A stretch of DNA of 38,167 nucleotides from Colwellia sp. (lineage in GTDB: Bacteria > Pseudomonadota > Gammaproteobacteria > Enterobacterales > Alteromonadaceae), in contig JAPYOP010000040.1 in NCBI GenBank assembly GCA_029938115.1, positions 1 through 38,167 of the forward strand, in the 5' to 3' direction. A model generated the notes under the pieces. It was not told the DNA's origin, did not search any database, and was given only the letters and a program-made list of their open reading frames with translations. Of the stretch, positions 7,849 through 17,162 are shown one piece after another; the stretch's first letter is position 1, and every line of letters starts with the position of its first letter. Both the position numbers and the translations under genes were made by a program.

Positions 7849-8244
7849 TTCATGTATTCCATTATCTGGGCTAAGTAATATCGTAAAATAGTTTTAGTAA
7901 AACGCTATAAATTAACTATAGTAAAATAATGACTTACCGCAATATTATTTATTAATTTTCGATATACAGCTTGAATCATTATTAAGTTAAACAGAAATAT
8001 TAATCCACGATAATTCCTGTTGAATCCTGCCTTGAAAAGCGCTACTTGAGGTGATTTTAATATAACTTTCTGACTGTATGGATCAGCCTATCTATTTTAT
8101 TCTCATTTTGCGAAATATTCTGTTCTTTTTTTATTCATTAAAATAAATTAACTATAAATGGTTGATAAATTGAGATGTTTTTTTTGGCGTGTTTTTTGCT
8201 CATTATATAGTAAGAATAAGTTTTACGTAGAGGTGAAATTCACT
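7849..8244. other. Divergent intergenic region
   Basis: This 396 bp stretch separates the sensor pair (minus) from the LruC gene (plus). It is very AT-rich. The block ATAAATTAACTATA recurs near 7907 and 8142. An in-frame ATG at 8158 precedes the LruC start, but the reading there has no signal peptide and no ribosome-binding site. Apart from one possible promoter (7915-7942) I see no structured element. Confidence 0.5.
7915..7942 (-). promoter_or_regulatory. Possible sigma70 promoter for the sensor pair
   Basis: Read on the minus strand: TTGCGG (7942-7937), a 16 bp spacer, then TATAGT (7920-7915). The -10 matches consensus at five of six positions, the -35 at three. It lies about 70 bp before the start codon. 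AT-rich sequence makes chance matches common. Confidence 0.35.
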
Positions 8245-10353
8245 ATGTTAAATTCAGTCAGAATAAATACAGTTAAAAGTATTCTTATTATCATAGGAGT
8301 AGGTTGTGCTGGTTTACACGCACAATCTTTTGATGAATGTCCAGCAGAGGCTTTTTTAATTCAGGACAAGATAGCAAATTTATATAGTGTACAACTCGCT
8401 ACGGGCTTTTACGAAAAATCTTCACCTACAGATTGGAATCAACAAAAGATGAATGCACTTGCATTCAATGTACATGATCGTTACTTATATGCCTATAATT
8501 ATTATTACGGCACTATAGTACGTATTGGTGCAGGTTTTCAGGTGGATCCACTACCATTAACTAATCTCCCTAATAAAGGCTTTTATGTGGGAGATATTTC
8601 ATTATTAGACAACACATATTATCTGTATCGCCCTGGCGGTAATTATGGCTTGTTTCGTGTTTCATTAGATGAAGTAAGTAGTGACTATTTAGACCTGATA
8701 AATATTGTTAGCGGCAATGAGCTTGATCTCGTTATTTATGATTTAGCCTTTCATCCAGATAATGGATTTGCTTATTCGGTAGATCGCTGGGGTAACCTTT
8801 GGAAAATTGATGTTGAAGCAGGTAGCTCTGTAAAACTTAGTAACGTGGGAGAAGGGGGCACATTTGGTGCGGTTTATTTTGATGTTACAGGTAATTTATA
8901 TATTAGCCGAAATAGTGATGGTTATATTTTCAGAGTAAATACCAATTGGGATTACCCTGTTGCTGAATTCTTTGCATATGGCCCTTCTTCAAGTAATAAC
9001 GATGGTGCACGTTGTGCGCTTGCCCCTATTATTTCTCAAGAATCTCCAACTACTGATTTTGGTGATGCTCCAGACACTTATGGCTCGAGCATAAATAATA
9101 ATGGTGCGCGCCATGATGTGGGAGATGGCTCCTTATTTTTGGGCGAAACAGTAATGAGTGAACCCAATGCCTATGCCGATAATGGTTCTGAGGTCGATGA
9201 TAATGATGGTATCGATTTTGTAACTGGTATTGAGGCGGGGAAAACAGCGATTGTTGATATTGAGTCTTCAGCTGTCGGTTTTGTCAACGCTTGGCTCGAT
9301 TCGGATAAAGATGGAGAATTTGATTCCGATGAACAAATAATAACAGCAGAAGCAGTAACTTCCGGTAGTAATATTGTGGCCTATGACGTGCCAACTTGGG
9401 CTGAAGCTGGCACAACTTGGACACGATTTAGATTAAGTTCAGAAGAATCTTTATCTCCTATTGGTGGTGTTTCTGATGGTGAAGTAGAAGATTACTCCAT
9501 TGATATAACTGAACAAAATGTGACTACCATGCATTATCCATCTTCTGATACTTGGGCCACATTGGCCTTTGAAGATAACTGGCCGCTTGAGGGGGATTAC
9601 GATATGAATGATTTGGTTGTTCACTATCGTCTTTCATCTTACGACGTAGAAGGAACGTTAATGCGCGTTAAAATAGAAGGCGAGGTTGTAGCAATAGGCG
9701 CATCTTATCATAACGGTTTTGCTTTTCGATTACCGGGGTTACAGCGTAATGAAGTGGATACTGGCCGTTTAGTTTTTAAAATCAATGGTGTTGAACAGGA
9801 GGATAGCCCGCTTGAAGTGGATAAAAATGAGGCGATTTTCATTATCGCGGATGATCTATGGGATTTTGTTACTGCAGGTGAAAACTGTAAATTCTACCGG
9901 ACAGAAGCCGGTTGTGGTTCAAATATTCAAATGACATTTTCATTAGAAATCCCTATGGAAGTGAACATAAACAAAGCAGATGTGGCTGACTTCCCTTATG
10001 ATCCTTTTATTTTTGCCTCTGAAGGACACGAAAGAAGTTACGTATTTGGTGAAGCCCCAGGAAGACGGTTTGAAATTCACCTTAAAAATCAAGCACCGAC
10101 CGAGGCCTTTCAATCAAATTTTCTAGGTCGTGGTGATGATGCTTCAAATGCCAACAATGGCGAGTATTTTATCAATGCTAACGGTATGCCATGGGCTATG
10201 AATATCCTATACGAGTGGCAGCACCCTGTAGAATATATGGATGTTAAATATGCTTACCCAGACTTTCATAGCTTCGTAACGTCTTCAGGAACACAAAATA
10301 TAGACTGGTTTACGGTTGAAAAAAGTGACACTAACAACGTATTTAAACAATAA
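8245..10353 (+). CDS. Secreted protein with GEVED and LruC domains
   Basis: The 702-residue product has a signal peptide (hydrophobic stretch ending LHAQS near residue 28). The N-terminal part (about 30-265) looks like a beta-propeller of the DUF6923 kind, with repeated DLAFHPDNGFAYSVD-like strands. A GEVED domain follows (about 270-455; begins DFGDAPDTYG, ends DGEVEDYSI, with a DSDKDGEFD calcium-binding-like loop). An LruC domain (about 460-700; EDNWPLEGDYDMNDLV core) completes it. LruC is named after a Leptospira protein; its role is not established. The start at 8245 follows GAGGTG by nine bases; an ATG 29 codons upstream has no such site. A lipoprotein gene begins 10 bp after the stop, so the two form an operon. 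A cell-surface or matrix role is plausible (inference). Confidence 0.88.
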   Translation: MLNSVRINTVKSILIIIGVGCAGLHAQSFDECPAEAFLIQDKIANLYSVQLATGFYEKSSPTDWNQQKMNALAFNVHDRYLYAYNYYYGTIVRIGAGFQVDPLPLTNLPNKGFYVGDISLLDNTYYLYRPGGNYGLFRVSLDEVSSDYLDLINIVSGNELDLVIYDLAFHPDNGFAYSVDRWGNLWKIDVEAGSSVKLSNVGEGGTFGAVYFDVTGNLYISRNSDGYIFRVNTNWDYPVAEFFAYGPSSSNNDGARCALAPIISQESPTTDFGDAPDTYGSSINNNGARHDVGDGSLFLGETVMSEPNAYADNGSEVDDNDGIDFVTGIEAGKTAIVDIESSAVGFVNAWLDSDKDGEFDSDEQIITAEAVTSGSNIVAYDVPTWAEAGTTWTRFRLSSEESLSPIGGVSDGEVEDYSIDITEQNVTTMHYPSSDTWATLAFEDNWPLEGDYDMNDLVVHYRLSSYDVEGTLMRVKIEGEVVAIGASYHNGFAFRLPGLQRNEVDTGRLVFKINGVEQEDSPLEVDKNEAIFIIADDLWDFVTAGENCKFYRTEAGCGSNIQMTFSLEIPMEVNINKADVADFPYDPFIFASEGHERSYVFGEAPGRRFEIHLKNQAPTEAFQSNFLGRGDDASNANNGEYFINANGMPWAMNILYEWQHPVEYMDVKYAYPDFHSFVTSSGTQNIDWFTVEKSDTNNVFKQ

Positions 10354-10363
10354 GGAAATGACC

Positions 10364-10870
10364 ATGAAATTTACTAATATTGCTGTAATCTCTATGATGA
10401 GTTTTCTATTAGTGGCATGTGGAGGAGAAAGTAGCTCTTCCGCTCCTGTTCCCGTTACACCTGTAGTTGAAGAACCTGTAACATTAGAAGAATCAGAGGA
10501 AGAACCAGAGCCAGAACTCGATCCCAATGCTATTTACGACACAACAGCAGAACTAATTGCTGCTAAATCATTCCTTCTTAAGCAAGAGTATGAGTTACTT
10601 GTAAGTTACAATACGAACAACAATCGTAGTGCATATTTGTCGGTGTGCACCGAATTTACTGAAGACCAAGACATTATTAAGGTCAATTATAATAGTTGTT
10701 TATTACGCACTTCTATTGAAAGTAACTACGCGGGTAAGTTAACAGTATCAAACGATAAAAATCGTTTAGTGATGGCAATCTGGTATTTAGATGACATAAA
10801 AAAACCAAGATATGAGGTATGGGAAAATAATAGCGATGTGAAAGGGGAAAAAACATTTAAAGTTAATTAA
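10364..10870 (+). CDS. Small lipoprotein of the LruC operon
   Basis: The 168-residue product begins with a lipoprotein signal peptide whose lipobox is LLVACG (cysteine about residue 20). A flexible linker rich in Ser, Pro, Val and then Glu (about 22-55) precedes a small globular domain with two cysteines (in VCTEF and NSCLL) that could form a disulfide. I do not recognise the family. TAAGGA seven bases before the ATG at 10364 decides the start; the ATG at 10358 is too close to it. It directly follows the LruC-domain gene, so the two are probably made together, perhaps with the lipoprotein anchoring or helping its partner (inference). Confidence 0.75.
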   Translation: MKFTNIAVISMMSFLLVACGGESSSSAPVPVTPVVEEPVTLEESEEEPEPELDPNAIYDTTAELIAAKSFLLKQEYELLVSYNTNNNRSAYLSVCTEFTEDQDIIKVNYNSCLLRTSIESNYAGKLTVSNDKNRLVMAIWYLDDIKKPRYEVWENNSDVKGEKTFKVN

Positions 10871-10934
10871 TTCACTGTTTTCGAAAATCAGTGGCTAATA
10901 AATGGTAATGTTTGTGGTGATTTTTTTAATTTAA

Positions 10935-10954
10935 CGGCATAAATGCCGACCTAC
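10935..10954 (-). repeat. REP-like palindrome with 5' GTAG
   Basis: On the minus strand it reads GTAG-GT-CGGCAT-TT-ATGCCG. A GTAG tetranucleotide in front of a short hairpin is the hallmark of REP elements moved by RAYT transposases (established). Only one copy is seen in this window and no RAYT gene is present. Confidence 0.55.
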
Positions 10955-10971
10955 ATTTAATTCATAATACA

Positions 10972-11024
10972 CCTCTCTTCGCGAAGCGAATTTGAGCCTA
11001 AGCGAAGAGCCTTGGCGCGAGGTT
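10972..11024. repeat. Imperfect palindromic cluster beside the REP
   Basis: CTCTTCGC at 10975-10982 pairs with GCGAAGAG at 11002-11009. Inside and around them GCGAAGCGAA and GGCGCGAGG give further partial pairing. It may be a REP-associated unit. Confidence 0.4.
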
Positions 11025-11052
11025 GTTAATTTCCCAATATTCACTTACTTTG

Positions 11053-11085
11053 AAAAACCCGCTAACTGAAAGTTAGCGGGTTTTT
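11053..11085. terminator. Bidirectional rho-independent terminator
   Basis: AAAAACCCGCTAACT (11053-11067) is perfectly complementary to AGTTAGCGGGTTTTT (11071-11085), with a 3 nt loop. The flanking A and T runs make it work on both strands. It would stop the LruC-lipoprotein operon on the plus strand and the exopolysaccharide operon on the minus strand. Confidence 0.92.
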
Positions 11086-11118
11086 ACTGGCTCACGTCTG
11101 ATTTTTATTTTACTTACT

Positions 11119-12120
11119 CTAAACTCTAAATAGTTTTATACCTATACATACCCCAATATATACATACCCCAATATACTTTTAAGCCATTGCTCCGCTTGT
11201 TTTATCCACGAAAGTCCGTAAAGGCCTATTAAATTTTTAGGTTTTAATTTACAGCGGGGGTCTGATAACAATACTCTTGCTTGGGCAAAGTGACCGTCGG
11301 CAATATTGAGTTTTGCAATATGACATAAATGTGCTGCACTATACTTCAGCATATGGATGGCCTTATGTTTTGTTGTATTGTGTGGTTTTTTGTTTAAAGC
11401 CATCTTTCTAGCCTCTTGAGTAAGGCGAATGCTAAAGCCGCACTCCGCTGATGGAATGTTACTTTTGCTGGCTTGGTTTTGCGCATCTTTATGATAAAGC
11501 GAATGAATATTAGGTGAATAGGCAATGGCTGTATTCAAGGCAACACGGCAGAATAAGTCTTGATCTTCACCAATGGGTTCACTCAGAGGGAAACCGCCAA
11601 TGGACATAAAAAATGAACGTTGAATGACCATCGACGACATGGTAAAAGGTAAATCACCTCGTGAAGCAATATTAAAGTAATTCTCTAATATTTCGCCCTC
11701 AGGATTAATACTATCAAGTTTAATTTTAGCATCTGTATAATTGCCTTCAGATTCCACTATTTGGTAACGAGTACCAAAAAAATTAGCTTGTTGAAACTTA
11801 ATAATTAAGCGAACCACTTCATCTAAAAATAGCGGTAGCCATTGGTCATCAGCATCTAGAAAAGCAATGTATTCATAACTCGCTAATGATACGCCGTTAT
11901 TGCGGGCAGCGGATACGCCTTGGTTGGTTTGGTGGACGAGTGTTAAATTTTTTATATTGGCTTGCTTAACAATTAACGCACCTTCATCGGTAGAACCATC
12001 GTCAACAACAATAATTTCTGCCGCAGAATACTTCTGCCACGCCACACTATTTAACGTTCTTAATATATGATCAGCTTTGTTAAATAGTGGAATAATTACG
12101 GTAAAGTTTATATTTTTCAT
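11119..12120 (-). CDS. GT2 family glycosyltransferase
   Basis: The 333-residue enzyme opens with a GT-A fold: the VIIPLFNKA strand, IIVVDDGSTD, a GVSAARNNG loop and the metal/nucleotide-binding LDADD motif near residue 92. These place it in glycosyltransferase family 2, inverting enzymes that use nucleotide sugars on the cytoplasmic face of the inner membrane. Donor and acceptor cannot be told. The C-terminal end is hydrophobic and may touch the membrane. GGAG lies eight bases before the ATG, inside the end of the upstream pyruvyl transferase gene, which it overlaps by 41 bp. It is the last gene of the five-gene minus-strand export and polymerisation operon. A small 16 bp tandem duplication near the stop codon repeats part of the C-terminal sequence. 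Confidence 0.88.
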   Translation of the reverse strand: MKNINFTVIIPLFNKADHILRTLNSVAWQKYSAAEIIVVDDGSTDEGALIVKQANIKNLTLVHQTNQGVSAARNNGVSLASYEYIAFLDADDQWLPLFLDEVVRLIIKFQQANFFGTRYQIVESEGNYTDAKIKLDSINPEGEILENYFNIASRGDLPFTMSSMVIQRSFFMSIGGFPLSEPIGEDQDLFCRVALNTAIAYSPNIHSLYHKDAQNQASKSNIPSAECGFSIRLTQEARKMALNKKPHNTTKHKAIHMLKYSAAHLCHIAKLNIADGHFAQARVLLSDPRCKLKPKNLIGLYGLSWIKQAEQWLKSILGYVYIGVCIGIKLFRV

Positions 12121-13222
12121 TTTGAGTACTCCAGTTAGCTAAAGACTTTTTAATAGCATTCTCAATTGATAAAGCAGGGGGGGTAAAACTTGTTGATAAA
12201 CCTTGTATTATTTGTGAGATGATATTTTCAACATCAAGGTTAAATAGATCAATTTGATAATTTTCATGCATGCCTATTTCATCACACCATCCTTGGCATT
12301 TATTGTGGTAATTCAATGACAAAACGGGGGTGTTTGCTAAGTAGCCAAGAATAGCGCCGTGCAAACGCATACTTAAAATAGCTTTGTAACTTGCAAGGTG
12401 TTCAAGTAATGCTATAGGGTTTTGTTCATATTTTTTTATCGCCACGGGTATGTTCTTACTCAACCGAGCAACTATAATATTATTGATTCTCCAGTCACCT
12501 AGAAGGCTATGTCCGTTAAATTCTATCAAGGTAATTGGTTCACCGGTTTTTTGATATAATAGAGTAATAAGTTGAGTAAACTGCTCAATTCTTTGTAGTT
12601 CAGCATTTTCATCTGTTTTCCCCATCGCGTTAATAGCGACTGAACATAAAGTCAGGGCAATACCTTTGCGCTCAACATTTTGTGGTTTATACTTTTTAGA
12701 GCAAAGTAATAAGGGGGCTAAATCGAAGGTTTTTGTAACATTTGCTTTAGGGGCAATACTTTGTGCGATGTCTAAACTTATATTATCTCTAACACCGACA
12801 TAACCACATTCAGTTAAGAATTTAGCACAAGATTTTTCAGCTGCTATTGAAGTAAATGGCCCTATACCCACGCCAACCGCCAAGCTTTTTTTATGACTCG
12901 ATAAAGACATTAACTGCCTTTTAAGGTTGATATCTGTTTCGCTATGCAGCACAGAACCGCCACCGAAAATGATGCGTTTACTTTGTATTGCAGTTTTATA
13001 ATGTAATAACCTATTTTGTCCTGGGTATTTTTGGTTAAACGCTAATGAAAGCTTATATTTACTTTCTGTTTCGCATGCGTGGTGACTATATAAGCCCACC
13101 TTGGTATTATCGCATCCAATAAGGTGTTTAGCTGCCCATGCAGTGGCATACATTAAAGCGTCATCACCGCTATTTCGCATGCCGTAATAACCTACTAAAT
13201 ATGCATCGTATTTCTTAAACAT
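12080..13222 (-). CDS. Polysaccharide pyruvyl transferase family protein
   Basis: The 380-residue protein matches the CsaB/WcaK-type pyruvyl transferase family (PF04230): N-terminal GYYGMRNSGDDA, a GGGSVLH nucleotide loop, GVGIGP, and near the C-terminus SMRLHGAILGYLANTPVLSL, the conserved RLH-containing region. The family transfers pyruvate from phosphoenolpyruvate to a sugar as a ketal, adding negative charge to the polymer. Some members act on other substrates, so the exact reaction is inferred. AGGAG precedes the ATG. It overlaps the polymerase gene by 8 bp upstream and the GT2 gene by 41 bp downstream, so translation is coupled. Confidence 0.85.
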   Translation of the reverse strand: MFKKYDAYLVGYYGMRNSGDDALMYATAWAAKHLIGCDNTKVGLYSHHACETESKYKLSLAFNQKYPGQNRLLHYKTAIQSKRIIFGGGSVLHSETDINLKRQLMSLSSHKKSLAVGVGIGPFTSIAAEKSCAKFLTECGYVGVRDNISLDIAQSIAPKANVTKTFDLAPLLLCSKKYKPQNVERKGIALTLCSVAINAMGKTDENAELQRIEQFTQLITLLYQKTGEPITLIEFNGHSLLGDWRINNIIVARLSKNIPVAIKKYEQNPIALLEHLASYKAILSMRLHGAILGYLANTPVLSLNYHNKCQGWCDEIGMHENYQIDLFNLDVENIISQIIQGLSTSFTPPALSIENAIKKSLANWSTQNEKYKLYRNYSTI

Positions 13223-14483
13223 AGAATTCTCCTGATTTGAGAGGATTAAGGGAAATGCCTACCCATAAAAGCGCGGGCCAGTAAATGAAGCTTAAAATTT
13301 CCAGATTTTCGAAAAACGAGTAACAAATAAAAACTAAAACCATTAACGCAGAGGTGTAACACATTTTACTGTTGATGCTGTTACACAATAAATAAATACT
13401 TGTATATATAAGTGGTACTGCTAAGGCTAAAAAGCCAACAATTCCTTTAACAAATAACAAGCCATACCAACTGTGGTGAGAGCCAATATGCATGCCTTCG
13501 ACAATTCTAGGGCCTTTTTCTACAATACCATGCCCCCATATGGGCGCTTCAGTTTCCCACCTTTGTAAGGCTAAAATTTCTAAGGTATTACGTACCCGAG
13601 TTGAATCAGGACGAGCTGACTTCATGCCTAAGTAAACGTTGTTAAACCAATCAAAAATAGGTTCTCCTAGTAACAAAATAGCGGGAAGGGTGATGCCAAA
13701 AATAATTAACCATAAAGGGTTTTTAAAATAATTTTGAAATAAACATAATGGAGTTAATATGATATAAATAGCCCAGCCCGCACGTGACTGAGAAAGTAAG
13801 CACATAACGAAACTTCCGGCTAACCCCGCTCTTTTCCAAAAGTGATTTTTTTCTTGGCAACTAAAAACTAAAAACAAACACGACATAAAACCAGCAGCCG
13901 TTGCCCAAGGAGTAAAAAATCGCCAACGGCCCATGCCAGTTTCGGGGTTAAGCCCGAATAAGCTTACGGTAAAAAAGCTTTCTCCAGGGCCTCCAATAAT
14001 TTTTAAGGGGGATACAAATAAATCACCTTGCATGCCCGTAAAATAAAGTACTACGGTTATTACCGCAAAAATTAAGGAATGAAAAGAAAGCATACACGCA
14101 GCTCTAACAATCAATTTTGGGTTAATGTCAGCAAAGGCACCAATAAAAAGAAATAGTGGCATAAGTGCCCATCCTTTTGCCCAACCTATGGATGACTTTA
14201 TTGTTTTAGCCAAACCTAAATCCCAGTTTGAATGTGCAATAAGTAATGCAATAAACATAAATAGCCCGCCAATTATCCATAACCAAACAGCGATAGGAAT
14301 AATTGCAAAATTATCTTTGCCATTTATATAACAGCGCAATAATACAATGGTTAAAATTAACCAGCCTAATACTGAGCCAGAAATATACAAAACACCGAGT
14401 GCAAAAAAGGGATAGGTTAGTATTAACCCATACCAGATCAGCTTTTCTTCAGTAGAATTTGGATTAAGTTGTTTCGTTGCCAT
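13215..14483 (-). CDS. O-antigen ligase/Wzy-type polymerase
   Basis: The 422-residue protein is almost entirely made of membrane helices (about ten to twelve), with a larger periplasmic loop near residues 280-340 and a QSRAGWAIY segment typical of the Wzy_C/WaaL family (PF04932). In a Wzx/Wzy-type locus this is expected to be the periplasmic polymerase that joins lipid-linked repeat units; a ligase role cannot be excluded by sequence alone. The ATG lies 46 bp inside the end of the co-polymerase gene, a tight operon overlap that supports a polymerase function. Confidence 0.85.
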   Translation of the reverse strand: MATKQLNPNSTEEKLIWYGLILTYPFFALGVLYISGSVLGWLILTIVLLRCYINGKDNFAIIPIAVWLWIIGGLFMFIALLIAHSNWDLGLAKTIKSSIGWAKGWALMPLFLFIGAFADINPKLIVRAACMLSFHSLIFAVITVVLYFTGMQGDLFVSPLKIIGGPGESFFTVSLFGLNPETGMGRWRFFTPWATAAGFMSCLFLVFSCQEKNHFWKRAGLAGSFVMCLLSQSRAGWAIYIILTPLCLFQNYFKNPLWLIIFGITLPAILLLGEPIFDWFNNVYLGMKSARPDSTRVRNTLEILALQRWETEAPIWGHGIVEKGPRIVEGMHIGSHHSWYGLLFVKGIVGFLALAVPLIYTSIYLLCNSINSKMCYTSALMVLVFICYSFFENLEILSFIYWPALLWVGISLNPLKSGEFYV

Positions 14484-15829
14484 AAGATAAATAGCCCAAA
14501 GGTGATGAATAAAAAGCCTGATATTGCTGCAATCAATGCAATAATATTTTTCGGGCTACTTTGTTTTATTGGATAAGACGGTGGCGTTAGCATTTGCAGT
14601 ACGGGGTATGATGCAAAAATATCGGCTTTACTCGCTTCAAGTCTTGCAGCAGTCGAGGTAAATATTGCGACAGCCATGTTGAACTCTCTTTGTAGTCGTT
14701 CTAATTCAACAACCTCTCGTGAGTAAATTATTAATTGATCACTTAAGTGATTAATAGACCGACCTAAATCATAGAACATTGAGTCATTGCCTTTCTGATT
14801 GGCATACGCGTCTATTAAATCAGCGAATAATTCTGAGCGTTTCGGGTTTAGATCTAGATTTAATGAATTAAAAATTTCACTGGAATTCCCCCCAAACATT
14901 TGATTACTACGTTGGTTAATTGCAGTGCGAGTGAAATTTAAGCGTTTTTGTTGTGCTTTAACTTTTGGATGATTAATTCCCCAACGAGAACTATATTCAC
15001 TTAATTGGGTAATACTCTCTTTTAATTCAGTTGAATAGGCTCTGAATTCTACGTCTGACTGCAACGTGAAAGCTTGTCCTGCAAGTTTAGGTGAAACACC
15101 CAGGTCATTACTTAATTGATTGATGTATTGCTGTAATTGTTTCGATTCCGCCTTTACATATAATTGTCTTTCTTTAACGCCGTAAAGGGTATTTATCAAT
15201 TGGTTCATTTGTTCGGTTGAAACCACAATAGAAAGTTGCTGAAAGTCAGTAATGGCTTTTCGCGTGCTGTTCATTCGTTCTCTATATTGGTCTAGTACTT
15301 GTTTAATACTATTGTCACGGCGTAATACTTCATCAGCTCTCAAGTTACTTAATTCAGTTTGCAAAGACTCATATAGAGCTAATGCTTTTTCTTGTGCTAA
15401 GTCTCTACTAAAAGCGTTAATTGAAAGCGAAATAATAGAGGTTTGCTCTGTAAGTTTTATTTTTGGCTGACCAAGCTCTTCAAGTGAAAGATGTAATGTT
15501 TTAGCAGCACGTGCTCTAACACCACGACTAGATAGCATCTCTTTATAATTGACTCTGGGGTTAAAGCCACCGCCAGCGAAAGGCGTATTGGTTTGTGAAA
15601 CTACTTGGCCAATATCATCAAGTGTTACACTATTACTGCTGCCAGTACCAGGTAAAACCATTTCCATATCACTAGTGAATGAAGGTGCTTTATTAAGGTA
15701 AAGTGAGATGAGAAGGGCAATTAACAAATATGAAACAACAGCAACCACTAAATATGGGCGTTTTAAAGTAGCGTATATTTGTGCTCTAAGCAGACCAACT
15801 TTTGTTAAAGGTACAATAGGGTATTTCAT
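14438..15829 (-). CDS. Polysaccharide co-polymerase (Wzz/GumC type, no kinase)
   Basis: The 463-residue protein has a membrane helix at about 29-47, a long periplasmic part rich in coiled coil (about 150-410) and a second helix near 430-452, followed by only a few residues. This is the chain-length determinant/GumC layout. The usual C-terminal Walker-type tyrosine kinase domain of Wzc is absent, so any kinase must be a separate protein; none lies in the window. The protein would set polymer length and link the Wzy polymerase to the export lipoprotein. AGGTG sits just before the ATG and the gene starts 7 bp after the export lipoprotein stop codon. Confidence 0.87.
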   Translation of the reverse strand: MKYPIVPLTKVGLLRAQIYATLKRPYLVVAVVSYLLIALLISLYLNKAPSFTSDMEMVLPGTGSSNSVTLDDIGQVVSQTNTPFAGGGFNPRVNYKEMLSSRGVRARAAKTLHLSLEELGQPKIKLTEQTSIISLSINAFSRDLAQEKALALYESLQTELSNLRADEVLRRDNSIKQVLDQYRERMNSTRKAITDFQQLSIVVSTEQMNQLINTLYGVKERQLYVKAESKQLQQYINQLSNDLGVSPKLAGQAFTLQSDVEFRAYSTELKESITQLSEYSSRWGINHPKVKAQQKRLNFTRTAINQRSNQMFGGNSSEIFNSLNLDLNPKRSELFADLIDAYANQKGNDSMFYDLGRSINHLSDQLIIYSREVVELERLQREFNMAVAIFTSTAARLEASKADIFASYPVLQMLTPPSYPIKQSSPKNIIALIAAISGFLFITFGLFILWQRNNLIQILLKKS

Positions 15830-15836
15830 AATTCAC

Positions 15837-17114
15837 CTATAACAATTTGAATGGAATAATAATGTCTGTAACCATTCTTGCAATATCACGGAAGTTGGTA
15901 ATATCGGAGTCGTAACAAGCAACAGCGTCATTAGGCATTAAATAAGGATTGATATTTTCTTCATTAGGCGTTGTGATTAATTGTTCAACTGAACGTTCAA
16001 TAACTTGTGTTTGACCGGTAATAGGGTTTCTACTTGCTAGAACGACGCGGCGAGGCGCATTTGTCCAGTCTTTTCCTCCAACACAATTTGCAGAAACGGC
16101 AGCCTGGAGTAAGCGAGTACCATAAGGTAGGTTAGTGGAATATCTTCCAACTGCTGCGCTAGCGTTATCACCCGCGGAATCAATTAAGTTAGACATAAAA
16201 ACTCGAAAGCCTTTAGGGGTGATTTGACTGGGTCTAACTAAATGAGCTTGAAAGCATCCTGTGCTGGGTACTATTACACGGTCGCCAGCGACTAATGGAT
16301 AATCTTTAACCAGATTGCCACTTAACATACCGGTCATATCTATTTGTACTTGCCAGCCTTTACGTAACAAAATTATTTGATCTAGTTTTGCGTCAGGCCT
16401 AATACCCGAAGCCGACCTAAGTGCTTCAGATAATAATCGAGTGGTTGAATAGTCTCCGTATGCATCTAAATGTTCAGCATTTTGAATGCCAACCGGTTTT
16501 TTATTGATGAATACTGTGCCGGGTTGAAAAACAGCACCCGCTACTGATACTTCAATAGGTGACCAATTTAGGACATGAATTGTTACGCTGGCGCTGGCGG
16601 GTTGAAATATTTCTGCTCTAACTAGGGCTAATTCAATTTTAGTTTCTAATTTATTGGTTGTTGCACCTCCTGCTTCAATAACACCTATCAACGGTAATTT
16701 TACATAGCCTGCGTTATCAACAATGTAACGTCCATTAAACCCTTCGCCATCTTCAATAAGTACTTCAACTAAATCTCCAGGACTTAATAATAAACCTTGA
16801 GCAAGAATAGGATCGTTCTCACCTGTAGCCTTGATGTTTGATGCGTTTAAATTGATTGGCTTATCAGTTCTATAATTTAAAGCTGCCCCCATGCTTTGAA
16901 ACTGACTACAATTTAAGCCTGTTGAATATAAATTTTTAGGGGCTTGCTGATGAATGAAATCATCACCATTATTAGCAGGGTTGCCATAAAATCTAAGGGC
17001 TGATTTATCTATGGTTTTTGATGAATGCTGTGCACAACCTATTAATATTAAGGTGCCAAATAAGGCCACCAATACTGGTCTGATTTTGTAACTTGAATCG
17101 GTGTGAAACAGCAT
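15837..17114 (-). CDS. Wza-like polysaccharide export lipoprotein
   Basis: The 425-residue protein starts with a lipoprotein signal (lipobox LIGC, about residue 28). A poly_export domain follows (about 115-190: LSPGDLVEVLIEDG, GRYIVDNAGYVKLPLIG) and then SLBB-like segments (about 190-290: ISVAGAVFQPGTVFI; later AGDRVIVPSTG). It would form the outer-membrane channel for the polymer. The start at 17114 is set by GGAGG five bases upstream; a longer reading adds 13 residues and spoils the signal peptide. It is the first gene of the operon and lies about 50 bp behind a sigma54-type promoter. Confidence 0.9.
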   Translation of the reverse strand: MLFHTDSSYKIRPVLVALFGTLILIGCAQHSSKTIDKSALRFYGNPANNGDDFIHQQAPKNLYSTGLNCSQFQSMGAALNYRTDKPINLNASNIKATGENDPILAQGLLLSPGDLVEVLIEDGEGFNGRYIVDNAGYVKLPLIGVIEAGGATTNKLETKIELALVRAEIFQPASASVTIHVLNWSPIEVSVAGAVFQPGTVFINKKPVGIQNAEHLDAYGDYSTTRLLSEALRSASGIRPDAKLDQIILLRKGWQVQIDMTGMLSGNLVKDYPLVAGDRVIVPSTGCFQAHLVRPSQITPKGFRVFMSNLIDSAGDNASAAVGRYSTNLPYGTRLLQAAVSANCVGGKDWTNAPRRVVLASRNPITGQTQVIERSVEQLITTPNEENINPYLMPNDAVACYDSDITNFRDIARMVTDIIIPFKLL

Positions 17115-17162
17115 GATAACCTCCACGACGATATATTTTAAAACAATATACAAAGAGTCTTT

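Noticed and set aside
11130..11170. A 16 bp tandem duplication (TATACATACCCCAATA) near the end of the GT2 gene.
   Set aside because: It is two copies only, in the hydrophobic C-terminal tail, without effect on the reading frame; it looks like ordinary sequence drift.
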